A stretch of DNA of 64,000 bases. Source: GCA-2733415 sp049614485 (GTDB lineage: Bacteria > Bacteroidota > Bacteroidia > Flavobacteriales > Flavobacteriaceae). Within the stretch, counting starts at the first letter, position 1. The number at the start of each line of letters is the position of its first letter. The notes under the pieces are model-generated. The model was not told the origin of the DNA. It saw only the letters and a list, made by a program, of their open reading frames with translations, and did no database searches. The position numbers and the translations under genes are program-made. The stretch is from positions 1-64,000 of the forward strand of contig JBMZDR010000008.1 in NCBI GenBank assembly GCA_049614485.1, written 5' to 3'. Positions 49,943 to 59,502 of this stretch are shown piece after piece.

Positions 49943-52147
49943 TTAAATTCTTTTGACACGATCTATACCATTAATTTTTTGAATGTTATTAATGAGCTTA
50001 TCTATGGTTTTTTTATTTTTCACAGAAACTGTAATATGACCAGTAAAAATACCATCATCTGTTTCAAAACTAATTTTTTTAATATTCACATTCATATTGT
50101 TAGAAATCACCATTGTTAAATTGTTTACAAGCCCTAATTGATCTATCCCAGTAATTACTAAGTCGGTGAAATATTCTTGTTGTGAAGAGTCTATCCATTT
50201 TGCTTTGATAATTCTGTATGCATAATTGGCTTGCATACTTACAGCGTTTGGACAATTATTTTTATGTACTTTAATCCCCTCGCTTACGGTTACAAAACCG
50301 AATACTTGGTCGCCAGGAATTGGATTACAGCAACTTGATAATTTATAGTTTAGTTTCTCTTCTTCTTTACCAAAAACTAATAAATCATATTTGTGAGTGA
50401 TCTCTTCTTTATTCAGCTCCTCTTGACTACTTTTCTTTCTGGTCCGTTTTTTAAAGAAACTAATAAATGCATTACTACGTTCAGCAGCAAAATCTTTTAA
50501 TTTCTTGTTATCGATATTGCCTAACCCAGCTCTATAAAAAAGATCTAAACTTGTTTTTAATTCCAAAAAAGACACCAGTTCATTAACGCTTTTTTCGTTT
50601 AAAGTAATTTTTAATTGTTTTAACTTTCTTGTGAGTAGTTCTTTACCGTCAGAAGCGATACGTTTCTTTTCATCTTTTAGTGATGATTTTATTTTAGATT
50701 TTGCTCTGGCTGTAGTGACATACTCTAACCAGTTTGAACTTGGTTTTGTATTTTCGGAAGTAATAACTTCTACCTGATCACCACTTTTTAAGACATGACT
50801 TAACGGGACAAGTTTTCCGTTAACCTTCGTGCCTCGAGTTTTGTATCCAATTTGTGTGTGTATGCTAAAAGCAAAATCTAATGAGGTAGCACCTTTTGGT
50901 AATGATTTTAAATCTCCTTTTGGTGTGAACACAAAAATTTCTTTAGCGTATAAATTTAATTTAAACTGTTCAATAAAATCTACGGCATTGGCTTCATGGT
51001 TTTCTAAGGCTTCTTGAAGCTTCACTAACCATTCATCTAGACCTCCTTCATCATTTGCGCCTTGTTTGTATTTATAATGTGCAGCATAGCCTTTTTCGGC
51101 TATTTCATTCATGCGTTCAGAACGAATTTGAACTTCAACCCACCTTCCTTTAGGACCCATTACAGTAATATGTAATGCCTCATAACCCGTAGATTTAGGA
51201 CTAGAAATCCAGTCACGTAAGCGTACAGGATTTGGACGGTAATGATCTGTTACAATTGAATAAATTTTCCAGGCAATGAATTTTTCTTGTTCTTGATTAC
51301 AGTTATAAATTATTCTTACTGCAAATTTATCATACACTTCTTCAAAAGTGACGTTTTGTTTGAGCATTTTCTTTCTGATTGAAAAAATAGATTTCGGACG
51401 TCCCTTAATTTGGAATTCTATATTTTGATTGAGTAAACTGTCTTTTATAGATTCATTAAAGGTTTTAATATAGTTGTTTTGTTCTTCTTTAGATTCTATT
51501 GTTTTTTCAAGAATACTATTGTAAACTTCTGGTTCGGTATATTTTAAACTTAAGTCTTCTAACTCGGTCTTTATGTTGTAAAGCCCCATTCTGTGTGCTA
51601 GTGGTGCATAAATGTATAAAGTTTCAGAAGCAATTTTCACTTGCTTATAACCAGGCATAGAGCCCATGGTTTGCATGTTGTGTAAACGATCTGCGATTTT
51701 TATAATAATTACACGAACATCATCATGCAATGTCAATAGCATTTTTCTGAAATTCTCAGCTTGTAAAGAGACATCTGCTTCACTTTGTAGTTTAGAAATT
51801 TTGGTTAACCCATCTACAATTCGGGCAACAGTTTCGCCAAATAGACGTTCCATGTCATTTAGTGTGAAATCAGTATCTTCAACGACATCGTGCAATAAAG
51901 CTGCTGCAATAGAAGTAGCGTCTAAACCAATTTCAGCAGCTACTATTTTTGCTACTGCTATAGGGTGAAAAATATAGGCTTCGCCACTTTTTCTACGTTG
52001 GTCTTTATGAGCATCTACAGCTGTGTTAAAAGCCAATCGAATCAATTTTTTATCCTCATCAGTTAAAGATTGGTAACTGATTTTTAAAAGATTTCTATAT
52101 TCGGCTGCAATGGCTGCGTTTTCTTGTTCTATTTCTACGTCTGTCAT
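49943..52147 (-). CDS. Bifunctional (p)ppGpp synthetase/hydrolase, RelA/SpoT family
   Basis: A 734-residue long RSH enzyme. The HD hydrolase domain is at about 45-190, with HDVVEDTD at 86-93 intact. The synthetase domain follows at about 250-370 (YDKFAVRIIYNC, GYEALHITVMGPKGRWVEVQIRS). Then come a TGS domain (about 395-460, FVFTPKGDLKSLPKGATSLDFAF) and a C-terminal ACT domain (about 660-734). Both catalytic sites look complete, so it can make and degrade the alarmone. Monocistronic. Confidence 0.95.
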   Translation of the reverse strand: MTDVEIEQENAAIAAEYRNLLKISYQSLTDEDKKLIRLAFNTAVDAHKDQRRKSGEAYIFHPIAVAKIVAAEIGLDATSIAAALLHDVVEDTDFTLNDMERLFGETVARIVDGLTKISKLQSEADVSLQAENFRKMLLTLHDDVRVIIIKIADRLHNMQTMGSMPGYKQVKIASETLYIYAPLAHRMGLYNIKTELEDLSLKYTEPEVYNSILEKTIESKEEQNNYIKTFNESIKDSLLNQNIEFQIKGRPKSIFSIRKKMLKQNVTFEEVYDKFAVRIIYNCNQEQEKFIAWKIYSIVTDHYRPNPVRLRDWISSPKSTGYEALHITVMGPKGRWVEVQIRSERMNEIAEKGYAAHYKYKQGANDEGGLDEWLVKLQEALENHEANAVDFIEQFKLNLYAKEIFVFTPKGDLKSLPKGATSLDFAFSIHTQIGYKTRGTKVNGKLVPLSHVLKSGDQVEVITSENTKPSSNWLEYVTTARAKSKIKSSLKDEKKRIASDGKELLTRKLKQLKITLNEKSVNELVSFLELKTSLDLFYRAGLGNIDNKKLKDFAAERSNAFISFFKKRTRKKSSQEELNKEEITHKYDLLVFGKEEEKLNYKLSSCCNPIPGDQVFGFVTVSEGIKVHKNNCPNAVSMQANYAYRIIKAKWIDSSQQEYFTDLVITGIDQLGLVNNLTMVISNNMNVNIKKISFETDDGIFTGHITVSVKNKKTIDKLINNIQKINGIDRVKRI

Positions 52148-52231
52148 ATATCTAAGATATAATAAGTACTACAGTTCTGCAATATTTTTTTATGAATTCT
52201 ATAAAGAATGAACTATGCCAAAAAATCAATG

Positions 52232-52240
52232 TATATTTGC
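52232..52240 (+). promoter_or_regulatory. -7 promoter element of the RhlE-like helicase gene
   Basis: TATATTTGC matches TAnnTTTGC exactly; no clear TTG -33 box at 19-20 bases. It implies a 5' UTR of about 100 bases. Confidence 0.6.
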
Positions 52241-52250
52241 AGCTACAAAA

Positions 52251-52330
52251 TGTAACACCATAGATGTGTTACAGGGTAAAATCACTGACAGATTACAATG
52301 TCAGAATAACATAAAAGCCAAAAAAGGCTT
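52251..52330 (+). promoter_or_regulatory. Structured 5' UTR of the RhlE-like helicase gene
   Basis: Three consecutive perfect hairpins: TGTAACAC/GTGTTACA (52251-52273), CTGACA/TGTCAG (52285-52304) and AAGCC/GGCTT (52315-52330), the last ending 15 bases before the ATG. None is followed by a long T-run, so control would be at translation or RNA decay, perhaps autoregulated by the helicase. Confidence 0.65.
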
Positions 52331-52345
52331 ATTTAAAAATAACAT

Positions 52346-53641
52346 ATGACATTTGAATCTTTAGGATTATCAACAGCATTAGTAAAAGCTGTTGAAAAAA
52401 AAGGGTATACTGAGCCTTCACCAATTCAGCAAAAAGCAATCCCATTAATTATTGACGGAAAAGATGTATTAGCATCTGCACAAACAGGAACTGGTAAAAC
52501 AGCTGGGTTTACCTTACCAATGTTGCATAAATTAGTTGCCGAAAATAAATGGAAAAGACGCCCAATTAGAGCACTTGTATTAACGCCAACGCGTGAATTG
52601 GCAGCGCAAGTTTATGATAATGTAAGAGCGTATAGTGAATATTTGAACATCAAATCAATGGTAATTTTTGGTGGTGTAAATCAAAAACCACAAATTAGAG
52701 CCTTAAGAGATGGTGTAGATGTGTTGGTAGCTACTCCTGGTAGGCTGTTGGATTTACAAAGTCAAGGAGCGTTATCTTTAGGTAAAATAGAGTTCTTAGT
52801 ATTAGATGAAGCAGACCGTATGTTAGATATGGGGTTCTTAAGAGATATTAAAAAGGTATTAGAGCTTGTGCCGAAAGAAAGACAAACATTATTGTTCTCA
52901 GCTACTTTTTCAAAAGAAATTAAATCGTTTGCTAGCAGTATTTTAAGAAATCCAGTAGCTGTTGAAGCTGCCCCAGAAAATACAACAGCTGAAAAAGTTG
53001 TTCAAAAAGTTTATCGCGTTGATAAGGGTAAGAAAACCGAATTAATTATTAAACTGATTGCCGACGGTAAATGGAAACAAGTTTTAGTGTTTACACGTAC
53101 CAAGCATGGCGCAAACAGATTGACCGAAAAAATGAATAAAAAAGGCATTACTGCTGCAGCTATTCATGGTAATAAAAGTCAGAATGCCAGAACCAAAGCT
53201 CTGGAGGGCTTTAAGACAAATAAAGTAAGGGTTTTAGTTGCAACTGATATTGCTGCTCGAGGTTTAGATATTCCGTTATTGCCACATGTTATTAATTTTG
53301 AACTGCCAAATGTCCCAGAAGATTATGTACATAGAATTGGTAGAACAGGTAGAGCAGGAGCAAGTGGTGAAGCGTTGTCATTGGTTTGTGGCGAGGAGAG
53401 AGAGTATTTGAAAAGTATTGAAAAACTTTTAGGAGAAAAAATGCCAACGTCTTCAATTGAAGGATATGAGCCAAGTAAAGAAGATTTAGAAAGCACACCT
53501 ATAAAAGGAAAGGCCCAAAAGAAATCTTCAAGAGGTGGTAATTCAAGGAGAGGTTCCTCTAACAGTAATAATTCAAATAGAAGACGAACAGGCGGTGGAA
53601 GCGCTAATAAAAACAAGTCAAGACGTCCACGAAGAGATTAG
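52346..53641 (+). CDS. DEAD-box RNA helicase, RhlE type
   Basis: A 431-residue helicase. Q motif PSPIQQKAIP, motif I AQTGTGKT, PTRELA, motif II LDEADRM, SAT, and motif VI HRIGRTGR are all intact. A C-terminal tail rich in Arg, Gly, Ser and Asn (about 385-431) is an RNA-binding extension. The VF530-like gene follows 6 bases downstream, likely co-transcribed. Confidence 0.95.
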   Translation: MTFESLGLSTALVKAVEKKGYTEPSPIQQKAIPLIIDGKDVLASAQTGTGKTAGFTLPMLHKLVAENKWKRRPIRALVLTPTRELAAQVYDNVRAYSEYLNIKSMVIFGGVNQKPQIRALRDGVDVLVATPGRLLDLQSQGALSLGKIEFLVLDEADRMLDMGFLRDIKKVLELVPKERQTLLFSATFSKEIKSFASSILRNPVAVEAAPENTTAEKVVQKVYRVDKGKKTELIIKLIADGKWKQVLVFTRTKHGANRLTEKMNKKGITAAAIHGNKSQNARTKALEGFKTNKVRVLVATDIAARGLDIPLLPHVINFELPNVPEDYVHRIGRTGRAGASGEALSLVCGEEREYLKSIEKLLGEKMPTSSIEGYEPSKEDLESTPIKGKAQKKSSRGGNSRRGSSNSNNSNRRRTGGGSANKNKSRRPRRD

Positions 53642-53647
53642 TTTGCT

Positions 53648-53884
53648 ATGGAACAACAGAAAAATAACCCCTTACATGGTGTGAAACTAGCAACAATTGT
53701 AGAAGAGTTGGTAGAATATTATGGATGGGACCATTTAGGAACACAAATTAATATCCGTTGTTTTAATGATAATCCTTCGGTAAAATCGAGCTTGAAGTTT
53801 TTAAGACGCACACCCTGGGCAAGAAATAAAGTGGAGCACTTATATTTGTACATGCTTCGTAAAAGTGGTAGAAATAAAAAATAA
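53648..53884 (+). CDS. VF530 / DUF2132 family protein
   Basis: A 78-residue basic protein with the family pattern NPLHGVKLATIVEELVEYYGWDHLG ... INIRCFNDNPSVKSSLKFLRRTPWAR. The fold is a small helical bundle annotated as DNA-binding; actual function unknown. It is co-directional with and 6 bases behind a DEAD-box helicase, then a terminator. Confidence 0.92.
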   Translation: MEQQKNNPLHGVKLATIVEELVEYYGWDHLGTQINIRCFNDNPSVKSSLKFLRRTPWARNKVEHLYLYMLRKSGRNKK

Positions 53885-53897
53885 TTATTACGCATAA

Positions 53898-53935
53898 AAA
53901 AAGCCCAATCAATAATGATTGGGCTTTTTGTTTTT
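53898..53935. terminator. Bidirectional terminator
   Basis: A 13-bp stem AAAAAGCCCAATC/GATTGGGCTTTTT with a 6-base loop between the VF530-type gene and the convergent cold-shock gene. Confidence 0.92.
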
Positions 53936-53948
53936 GAAAATAGATATT

Positions 53949-54140
53949 TTATAAAACGCTTACATTTACTGCGTTCATTCCTTTTTTACCTTCTTCTAAA
54001 TCAAATTCTACTTCGTCTCCTTCGCGAATTTCATCTACTAATCCTGTAACGTGTACAAAATACTCTTTACCTGAACCTTCTTCTGTAATAAATCCGAAAC
54101 CTTTAGTGTCGTTGAAGAATTTTACTGTTCCTTTATTCAT
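53949..54140 (-). CDS. Cold-shock domain protein, CspA family
   Basis: A 63-residue single CSD protein: KGTVKFFNDTKGFGFITEEGSGKEYFVHV includes RNP1 (KGFGFI) and RNP2 (YFVHV), and the chain ends VNVSVL. Slightly shorter than E. coli CspA. RNA chaperone, cytoplasmic. Confidence 0.96.
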   Translation of the reverse strand: MNKGTVKFFNDTKGFGFITEEGSGKEYFVHVTGLVDEIREGDEVEFDLEEGKKGMNAVNVSVL

Positions 54141-54176
54141 TGTTTGTGTATTAATTATTAATTATTGTATTCAATA

Positions 54177-54206
54177 CAAATGTAGTGCCAAAAATTAGAT
54201 ACTCAA
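54177..54206 (-). promoter_or_regulatory. Promoter of the cold-shock gene
   Basis: On the minus strand TTG (54204-54206), 19 bases, then TACATTTG (54177-54184) match the Bacteroidota consensus. The -33 element lies inside the last codons of the upstream gene. Confidence 0.82.
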
Positions 54207-54671
54207 TCTATTTATTGAAATATTATAATCATACTGCAAATCTTCATGTAATGCGAGTGTTTTCTTCTTAACAGACTCTAATTCTCGTTTATAGATGTTT
54301 AATAAGACAGTATTGCGTTTAATAGAAGGAGTAAACTCACTGAGTTTTTTACAGAAATATAGGAGTAAAGTAATTTCTGTTTCTTTATTTTTTGAATAGC
54401 GAATGTACTTTTTAATGTTTCTTAATATTTTCCGAACACTTTTTTTAATAAAGTAATAGGTTTTAGTGTTGATGTTTTCAAACTGTTCGTCTATTTCAAT
54501 TTTTACAGTATCAATATAATGATCTTCATGATCTGATTCAAATAGTAAATAGGTGAGTAGCTCTTTGTTTTCTTTTTTGAACTTAGATAATTGTAAGCAC
54601 AACTCTATTAACTCATCTTTTGACTGTTGTTTCAATTCAGTTTTTATATCTTTAACACTAGCGACTTTCAT
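54195..54671 (-). CDS. Hypothetical protein, helical
   Basis: A 158-residue, lysine- and glutamate-rich protein that is almost entirely predicted alpha-helical (KDELIELCLQLSKFKKENKELLTYLLFESD). No signal peptide, no membrane segment, no motif that I recognise. It starts 1 base after the chrA stop, so it is translated with the chromate transporter; no functional link is apparent. Confidence 0.75.
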   Translation of the reverse strand: MKVASVKDIKTELKQQSKDELIELCLQLSKFKKENKELLTYLLFESDHEDHYIDTVKIEIDEQFENINTKTYYFIKKSVRKILRNIKKYIRYSKNKETEITLLLYFCKKLSEFTPSIKRNTVLLNIYKRELESVKKKTLALHEDLQYDYNISINRLSI

Positions 54672-54672
54672 A

Positions 54673-55794
54673 TTATATCAAAGTTAACACATATCCGATT
54701 AAAGCGCCTCCAATTACAATAGATGCGCTATTTAGTTTTTTAAATACAAACACTCCAATTAAACTTAATATTGCGATAAGTATGGTTCTCCAATCCATTA
54801 AGGTGTCTTTGCACATATCAAAACTTACTGCAAAAATTAAGGCTACTGCAGCAACATTTACAGCGTTTAAAAATGCACTAATAACATTAGATTTTCGTAG
54901 TTTAGGAATTATAGGGTTGAGAAGTAATACAAATAAAAAGGAAGGTAAGAATATTCCTAACGTTGCTGCTAAGGCTCCTGATACGCCATTCATCTGCCAA
55001 CCAATAAATGTAGCTGTAGATAAAACAGGGCCAGGTGTAAATTGACCAACTGCTACGGCATCTATCAATTCTTGTCGTGTTAGCCATCCATTTGCAACGA
55101 GTTCAGTATCAAGAAAAGCAAATAATACATAACCGCTCCCGTATAGAATAGCTCCAATTTTAAAAAACGTTAATAGTATTTTAAGACTTCCTATTTTTAT
55201 AGGATTGCTTATTTGAAACAGCAACAATGGTATAAATGTGTGTAATGAGTTTTGTTTTTCTTTGTAGTAGTACAGTAATAGACCTATAAGGCCACAGCCA
55301 AATAATGCGCCTATTTCATTTAAACCACATAAACAGGCAATAAGAGTTATTATTCCTAAAATTCCTAGCTCAGTAGTTTTTACTGCTTTTTTAGCTAACC
55401 GATAGCCCGCCATTATAATTAAAGCAATAACTGCGGGTTTTATACCGTAGATAAAAGGTTCAACCTCTGGTAAGTGTCCGTACGTTTGGTACAGCCACGC
55501 AAATAACATTGTAATTAAAATTGCTGGTGTAATGAAACATACTCCAGCAATAAATAAACCTCTCCAGCCACCACGTTCATAACCACAGTGCATGGTCATT
55601 TCTGTAGAATTTGGTCCTGGAATTAAGTTTGTAGCACCAATAAGATCTAGAAAGTGTTCTTGTGTAAACCATTGTCGTTTATGAACAACTTCATCTTCCA
55701 TCATGGCAATATGTGCAGCTGGCCCACCAAATGAAATACAACCTAACTTGAAAAATAATTGTGCAATTTCTAACAGATTTCCTTTTCTCTGCAT
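54673..55794 (-). CDS. chrA: Chromate transporter, long-chain (ChrA) family
   Basis: A 373-residue inner-membrane protein with two homologous Chromate_transp halves: first half FKLGCISFGGPAAHIAMMEDEVV, ATNLIPGPNSTEMTMH; second half FFKIGAILYGSGYVLFAFLDTEL, AVGQFTPGPVLSTATFIGWQMNG. The two-domain form is the CHR long-chain type, which expels chromate by proton motive force. Actual chromate resistance needs testing; some homologues transport other anions. Confidence 0.92.
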   Translation of the reverse strand: MQRKGNLLEIAQLFFKLGCISFGGPAAHIAMMEDEVVHKRQWFTQEHFLDLIGATNLIPGPNSTEMTMHCGYERGGWRGLFIAGVCFITPAILITMLFAWLYQTYGHLPEVEPFIYGIKPAVIALIIMAGYRLAKKAVKTTELGILGIITLIACLCGLNEIGALFGCGLIGLLLYYYKEKQNSLHTFIPLLLFQISNPIKIGSLKILLTFFKIGAILYGSGYVLFAFLDTELVANGWLTRQELIDAVAVGQFTPGPVLSTATFIGWQMNGVSGALAATLGIFLPSFLFVLLLNPIIPKLRKSNVISAFLNAVNVAAVALIFAVSFDMCKDTLMDWRTILIAILSLIGVFVFKKLNSASIVIGGALIGYVLTLI

Positions 55795-55827
55795 AGTAAA
55801 CGGAATGTACTTTAGAGTAATTAGTAT

Positions 55828-57063
55828 TTAATACCAGCGTTTCTTTTTCTTTTTAGACCCTTCAGATTTTCTGCTCTTTTTATGTTTGCTTCCTTGTTTT
55901 TTATGAACTTGAGGTTTTGCTTTAGGATCTAAAGGAAACGGGTGTTCTTCTTCAATAGGAATAATTTTATTAATGGTTTTTTGAATAGCTGTTACATACA
56001 CTTTTTCGTCTGCAGAACATAATGAATAAGCAACACCTTTACTGCCTGCTCTTCCAGTTCTACCAATACGGTGTACATAGGTTTCAGGTACATTGGGCAT
56101 GTCAAAATTGATAACGGCATCTAGTTCCTTTATGTCAATTCCTCTTGAAGCAACATCAGTTGCAATTAGAATATTTGCACGACCTCTTTTAAAATCATTC
56201 ATAGCTTCTTGACGTTCGCTTTGTGCTTTGTCTCCATGAATTGAAACCACCTTATAACCGTTGTTTGATAATGATTTTTCAAGTTTGTCAACACCGTATT
56301 TTGTGCGTCTGAAAATTAAAATATTCCCATTTATTGTAGTTCTTAATAAATGTAAACACAACTCTATTTTTTGTGGTTTTGGCGTGTAATATAATATTTG
56401 ACTAACTGTTTTGGTAGTTGAAGATGTGGGTGAGACCTCTACTTTTTCTGGGTTAGTTAAAATAGTATTAGCTAAATCTACAACTTTATGAGGCATTGTT
56501 GCAGAAAATAATAATGTCTGCTTGTTAGCAGGACACAAACGTTCTATTTTTCTAACGTCGTCAATGAACCCCATGTCTAGCATTAAATCGGCTTCATCTA
56601 ATACGAAGGTTTCAATATAATCGAGATTGATTATATCTTGCTTATGTAAATCTAACAACCTACCTGGGGTCGCAATTAAAATATCAATACCTCTTTTAAT
56701 AATTTCTTTTTGAGGTTCAATAGATGTACCTCCAAAAATAACAGCAGATTTTAAATTTGTGAATTTGCTATAACGGTTAAAGTTTTCGTTAATTTGAATA
56801 GCTAACTCTCGGGTGGGACTCACAATTAAAGCTCTAGTTTTTTTACCTTTTTTACCAGCTTCTTGTTTATCATATAATAGCTGTAAAATAGGTAAAGCAA
56901 ATGCTGCTGTTTTACCTGTACCGGTTTGTGCAGAAGCAATGACATCTTTTTTATCTAAAATTAATGGGATAGTATACTCTTGAATAGGGGTAGGAACTTC
57001 GTATTTTTTTTCAGAAAGAGCCTTTAAAATAGGTTTGTTAAGCTTTAAATCTTTAAACGTCAT
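55828..57063 (-). CDS. DEAD-box RNA helicase
   Basis: A 411-residue helicase with Q motif PTPIQEYTIP, AQTGTGKT, PTRELA, LDEADLMLDMGF, SAT and HRIGRTGR. The C-terminal tail is strongly basic (KKQGSKHKKSRKSEGSKKKKKRWY). It is a paralogue of the helicase at 52346 but with a Lys-rich rather than Arg/Gly-rich tail. Monocistronic. Confidence 0.94.
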   Translation of the reverse strand: MTFKDLKLNKPILKALSEKKYEVPTPIQEYTIPLILDKKDVIASAQTGTGKTAAFALPILQLLYDKQEAGKKGKKTRALIVSPTRELAIQINENFNRYSKFTNLKSAVIFGGTSIEPQKEIIKRGIDILIATPGRLLDLHKQDIINLDYIETFVLDEADLMLDMGFIDDVRKIERLCPANKQTLLFSATMPHKVVDLANTILTNPEKVEVSPTSSTTKTVSQILYYTPKPQKIELCLHLLRTTINGNILIFRRTKYGVDKLEKSLSNNGYKVVSIHGDKAQSERQEAMNDFKRGRANILIATDVASRGIDIKELDAVINFDMPNVPETYVHRIGRTGRAGSKGVAYSLCSADEKVYVTAIQKTINKIIPIEEEHPFPLDPKAKPQVHKKQGSKHKKSRKSEGSKKKKKRWY

Positions 57064-57161
57064 AGAGGTGTTTTAAACAAAATGTATGGCAAAGATACTC
57101 TAAAAATAGATGTGAAATTAAATTGATATAATTTGGCCTGTAAGACGATGCATAATACATG

Positions 57162-57203
57162 AAAAAAAGCCGCATTCAAGTTGTAAGGATGAATACGGCT
57201 TTA
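57162..57203 (-). terminator. Terminator of the trp operon
   Basis: Stem AAAGCCGCATTCA/TGAATACGGCTTT (one mismatch) with an 11-base loop and a T7 run on the minus strand, about 265 bases past the trpA stop. Confidence 0.85.
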
Positions 57204-57469
57204 TGCCAATAAATATTTAAATGAATACTATAAATAAATATTCTAAAAAAATTCACTTAGAAATTTATTTGGCATCGCTATAATAATCTTTCTAAAGTAC
57301 TACGAAACAATTGTATTTCTCTGCTTCTTAAATTCCTTTACGTGATTATTTAGCTTGTGAGATATAATTAACATTATCAATATATAATTACTATTGTATA
57401 ACTAGTATATCTCAATTTTCAATATATAAAGTTAGTAAATAATGTGTTGATATGCAATAGTTTACGTGT
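57204..57469. other. AT-rich intergenic stretch after trpA with two inverted repeats
   Basis: No gene seen. ATGCCAATAAAT at 57203-57214 pairs with ATTTATTTGGCAT at 57263-57275 (one bulge). A second repeat, TGAGATATA / TATATCTCA, spans about 57357-57415. These may stabilise the 3' end of the trp message; nothing else is supported. Confidence 0.55.
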
Positions 57470-58237
57470 TTATTTTATATTGTTTACAAACTGCTTAATG
57501 TCTTTTGATAAATTGGTAGATTTTTTTAAACGTTTAATAAATGCACTGCCTATAATAGCACCATCAGCATACGTACAGGCTTTAGAAAATGTATCTGCAT
57601 TGCTAATACCAAAGCCAATCAATTTCGGAACACATAGTTCTAGATTATTGATGTAGTTAAAATAGTCTATTTGGCTGTCTTGAATATCACTTTTGCTTCC
57701 TGTGATTGCAAACGAAGATACAACATACAAAAACGCAGTACTTTCGTTAGCTATAAGTTTGATGCGTTCTTCAGAGGTTTGTGGTGTAATTAAGAAGCTC
57801 ATTTTTAAATCATGAGTTTCAAATAAAGTTTTATAATCTTCTAAATAAATGTCCAAAGGTAAATCTGGTAATATAAGTCCATCTACGCCAACGTCTTTTG
57901 CTTTTAATAAAAATTCCTCGGTACCATATTTAACGATTTGATTTAAATAACCCATTAACATAATTGGGATATTAACAGTTTTTCTGATTTCTTGTATTTG
58001 CTCAAAAATCAAATCAAGAGTAATTCCGTTTTGTATAGCAATTTCACTACTCTGTTGTATGGTTGGTCCGTCAGCAAGAGGATCAGAAAAAGGCATGCCA
58101 ATTTCAACCATGTCTACACCCGAAGCGGCTAAGTTTTTAACAACATCTATAGTGTCTTTTAATTTAGGAAACCCAGCAGTGGTATATATGTTTAAAATAT
58201 TCTTTTTAGTAGAAAATAAATGTTCAAGTCTATTCAT
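57470..58237 (-). CDS. trpA: Tryptophan synthase alpha subunit
   Basis: A 255-residue TIM barrel that cleaves indoleglycerol phosphate. Catalytic Glu in VDMVEIGMPFSDPLADGPTIQ and Asp in the GVDGLILPDLP loop are visible, with a GFGISNAD phosphate site. Last gene of the operon, 10 bases after trpB. Confidence 0.96.
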   Translation of the reverse strand: MNRLEHLFSTKKNILNIYTTAGFPKLKDTIDVVKNLAASGVDMVEIGMPFSDPLADGPTIQQSSEIAIQNGITLDLIFEQIQEIRKTVNIPIMLMGYLNQIVKYGTEEFLLKAKDVGVDGLILPDLPLDIYLEDYKTLFETHDLKMSFLITPQTSEERIKLIANESTAFLYVVSSFAITGSKSDIQDSQIDYFNYINNLELCVPKLIGFGISNADTFSKACTYADGAIIGSAFIKRLKKSTNLSKDIKQFVNNIK

Positions 58238-58247
58238 TTTATCCGTA

Positions 58248-59435
58248 TTATAAATTTGAATTCATTTTAGCGATATAAGTCTCCATGTCTTTATCACCTC
58301 GTCCAGATAAGTTGACGACTACACAGTCATCAGGTGACAACTCTAACTTATTTAAAGCAGCCAATGCATGTGCAGATTCTAAGGCTGGAATAATACCTTC
58401 AATTTTGGTAAGTTCGTAAGCAGCGTTCAAAGCTTCTTTATCTGTAACACCGATAAACGTCCCTCTGCCACTTTTAAATAAATGTGCGTGTAAAGGTCCA
58501 ACTCCAGGATAATCTAATCCTGCTGAAATAGAATAAGGCTCAGTGATTTGACCTTCGTCATTTTGCATTAACAACGTTTTACTTCCGTGGATAATTCCTT
58601 CAGTTCCTAGTTGTGTAGTTGCGGCACTTTTTCCTGTTGCAACACCTAAACCATCAGCTTCAACGGCAATAAGTTCTACGTTAGTGTCATCTAGATAATG
58701 ATAAAATGCCCCTGCAGCGTTACTACCACCTCCAACACAAGCAATAATTTTATCAGGATAATCCTTTCCTGTTTTTTCAGTTAATTGCGTTTTCATTTCC
58801 TCACTAATAACCGATTGAAAACGGGCTACCATATCAGGGTAGGGATGTGGTCCTACTACAGAACCTATTAGATAATACGTGTCAACCGGATTTGCAATCC
58901 AATCACGAATTGCTTCATTAGTAGCATCTTTTAGAGTTTTACTTCCAGAGGTTGCCGCACGAACTTCTGCGCCTAACATTTTCATGCGTGCAACATTTGG
59001 TGCTTGACGTTGAATGTCAATTTCTCCCATGTACACAATACATTTTAAGCCCATTAAAGCGCAAACAGTAGCTGTAGCTACACCGTGTTGTCCAGCACCA
59101 GTTTCAGCAATGATTCTTTGTTTACCCATTTTTTGTGCCAATAGAATTTGACCAATGGTGTTATTCACTTTATGTGCACCAGTATGATTTAAATCTTCAC
59201 GTTTTAAATAGATGGTGCTATTGTATTTTTTAGATAGGTTTTTTGCTAAATAGAGTGGTGTTGGCCTACCTACATAATCCTTTAATAATTCTTTATATTC
59301 TTTTTTAAACGCATCAGATTCTATAATGTCTAAATAACATTCTTTAAGTTCATTCACGTTATGATAGAGCATTTCAGGGATGTACGCACCACCAAAATCA
59401 CCATAAAACCCTTTCTTATTAACTGTATAATTCAT
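58248..59435 (-). CDS. trpB: Tryptophan synthase beta subunit
   Basis: A 395-residue PLP enzyme joining indole and serine. PLP lysine in NHTGAHKVNN, phosphate loop GGGSNAAGAF, and EAESGQ-equivalent ETGAGQHG are present. It is the TrpB1 type that pairs with TrpA, encoded directly downstream. Confidence 0.97.
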   Translation of the reverse strand: MNYTVNKKGFYGDFGGAYIPEMLYHNVNELKECYLDIIESDAFKKEYKELLKDYVGRPTPLYLAKNLSKKYNSTIYLKREDLNHTGAHKVNNTIGQILLAQKMGKQRIIAETGAGQHGVATATVCALMGLKCIVYMGEIDIQRQAPNVARMKMLGAEVRAATSGSKTLKDATNEAIRDWIANPVDTYYLIGSVVGPHPYPDMVARFQSVISEEMKTQLTEKTGKDYPDKIIACVGGGSNAAGAFYHYLDDTNVELIAVEADGLGVATGKSAATTQLGTEGIIHGSKTLLMQNDEGQITEPYSISAGLDYPGVGPLHAHLFKSGRGTFIGVTDKEALNAAYELTKIEGIIPALESAHALAALNKLELSPDDCVVVNLSGRGDKDMETYIAKMNSNL

Positions 59436-59502
59436 TTCTAAATGCTTTAATGCCCTCCTGTGGGTTTATATTATGATTTTCGTTCCTGTAAGGACGATAT
59501 AT

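Noticed and set aside
52285..52345. Intrinsic terminator or riboswitch before the RhlE-like helicase
   Set aside because: The hairpins are short, lack a proper T-run, and match no riboswitch class I know; described only as a structured leader.
57064..57469. A hidden small gene or ncRNA in the 400-base gap after trpA
   Set aside because: Only a terminator and AT-rich inverted repeats are visible; no ORF with coding character and no known RNA signature.
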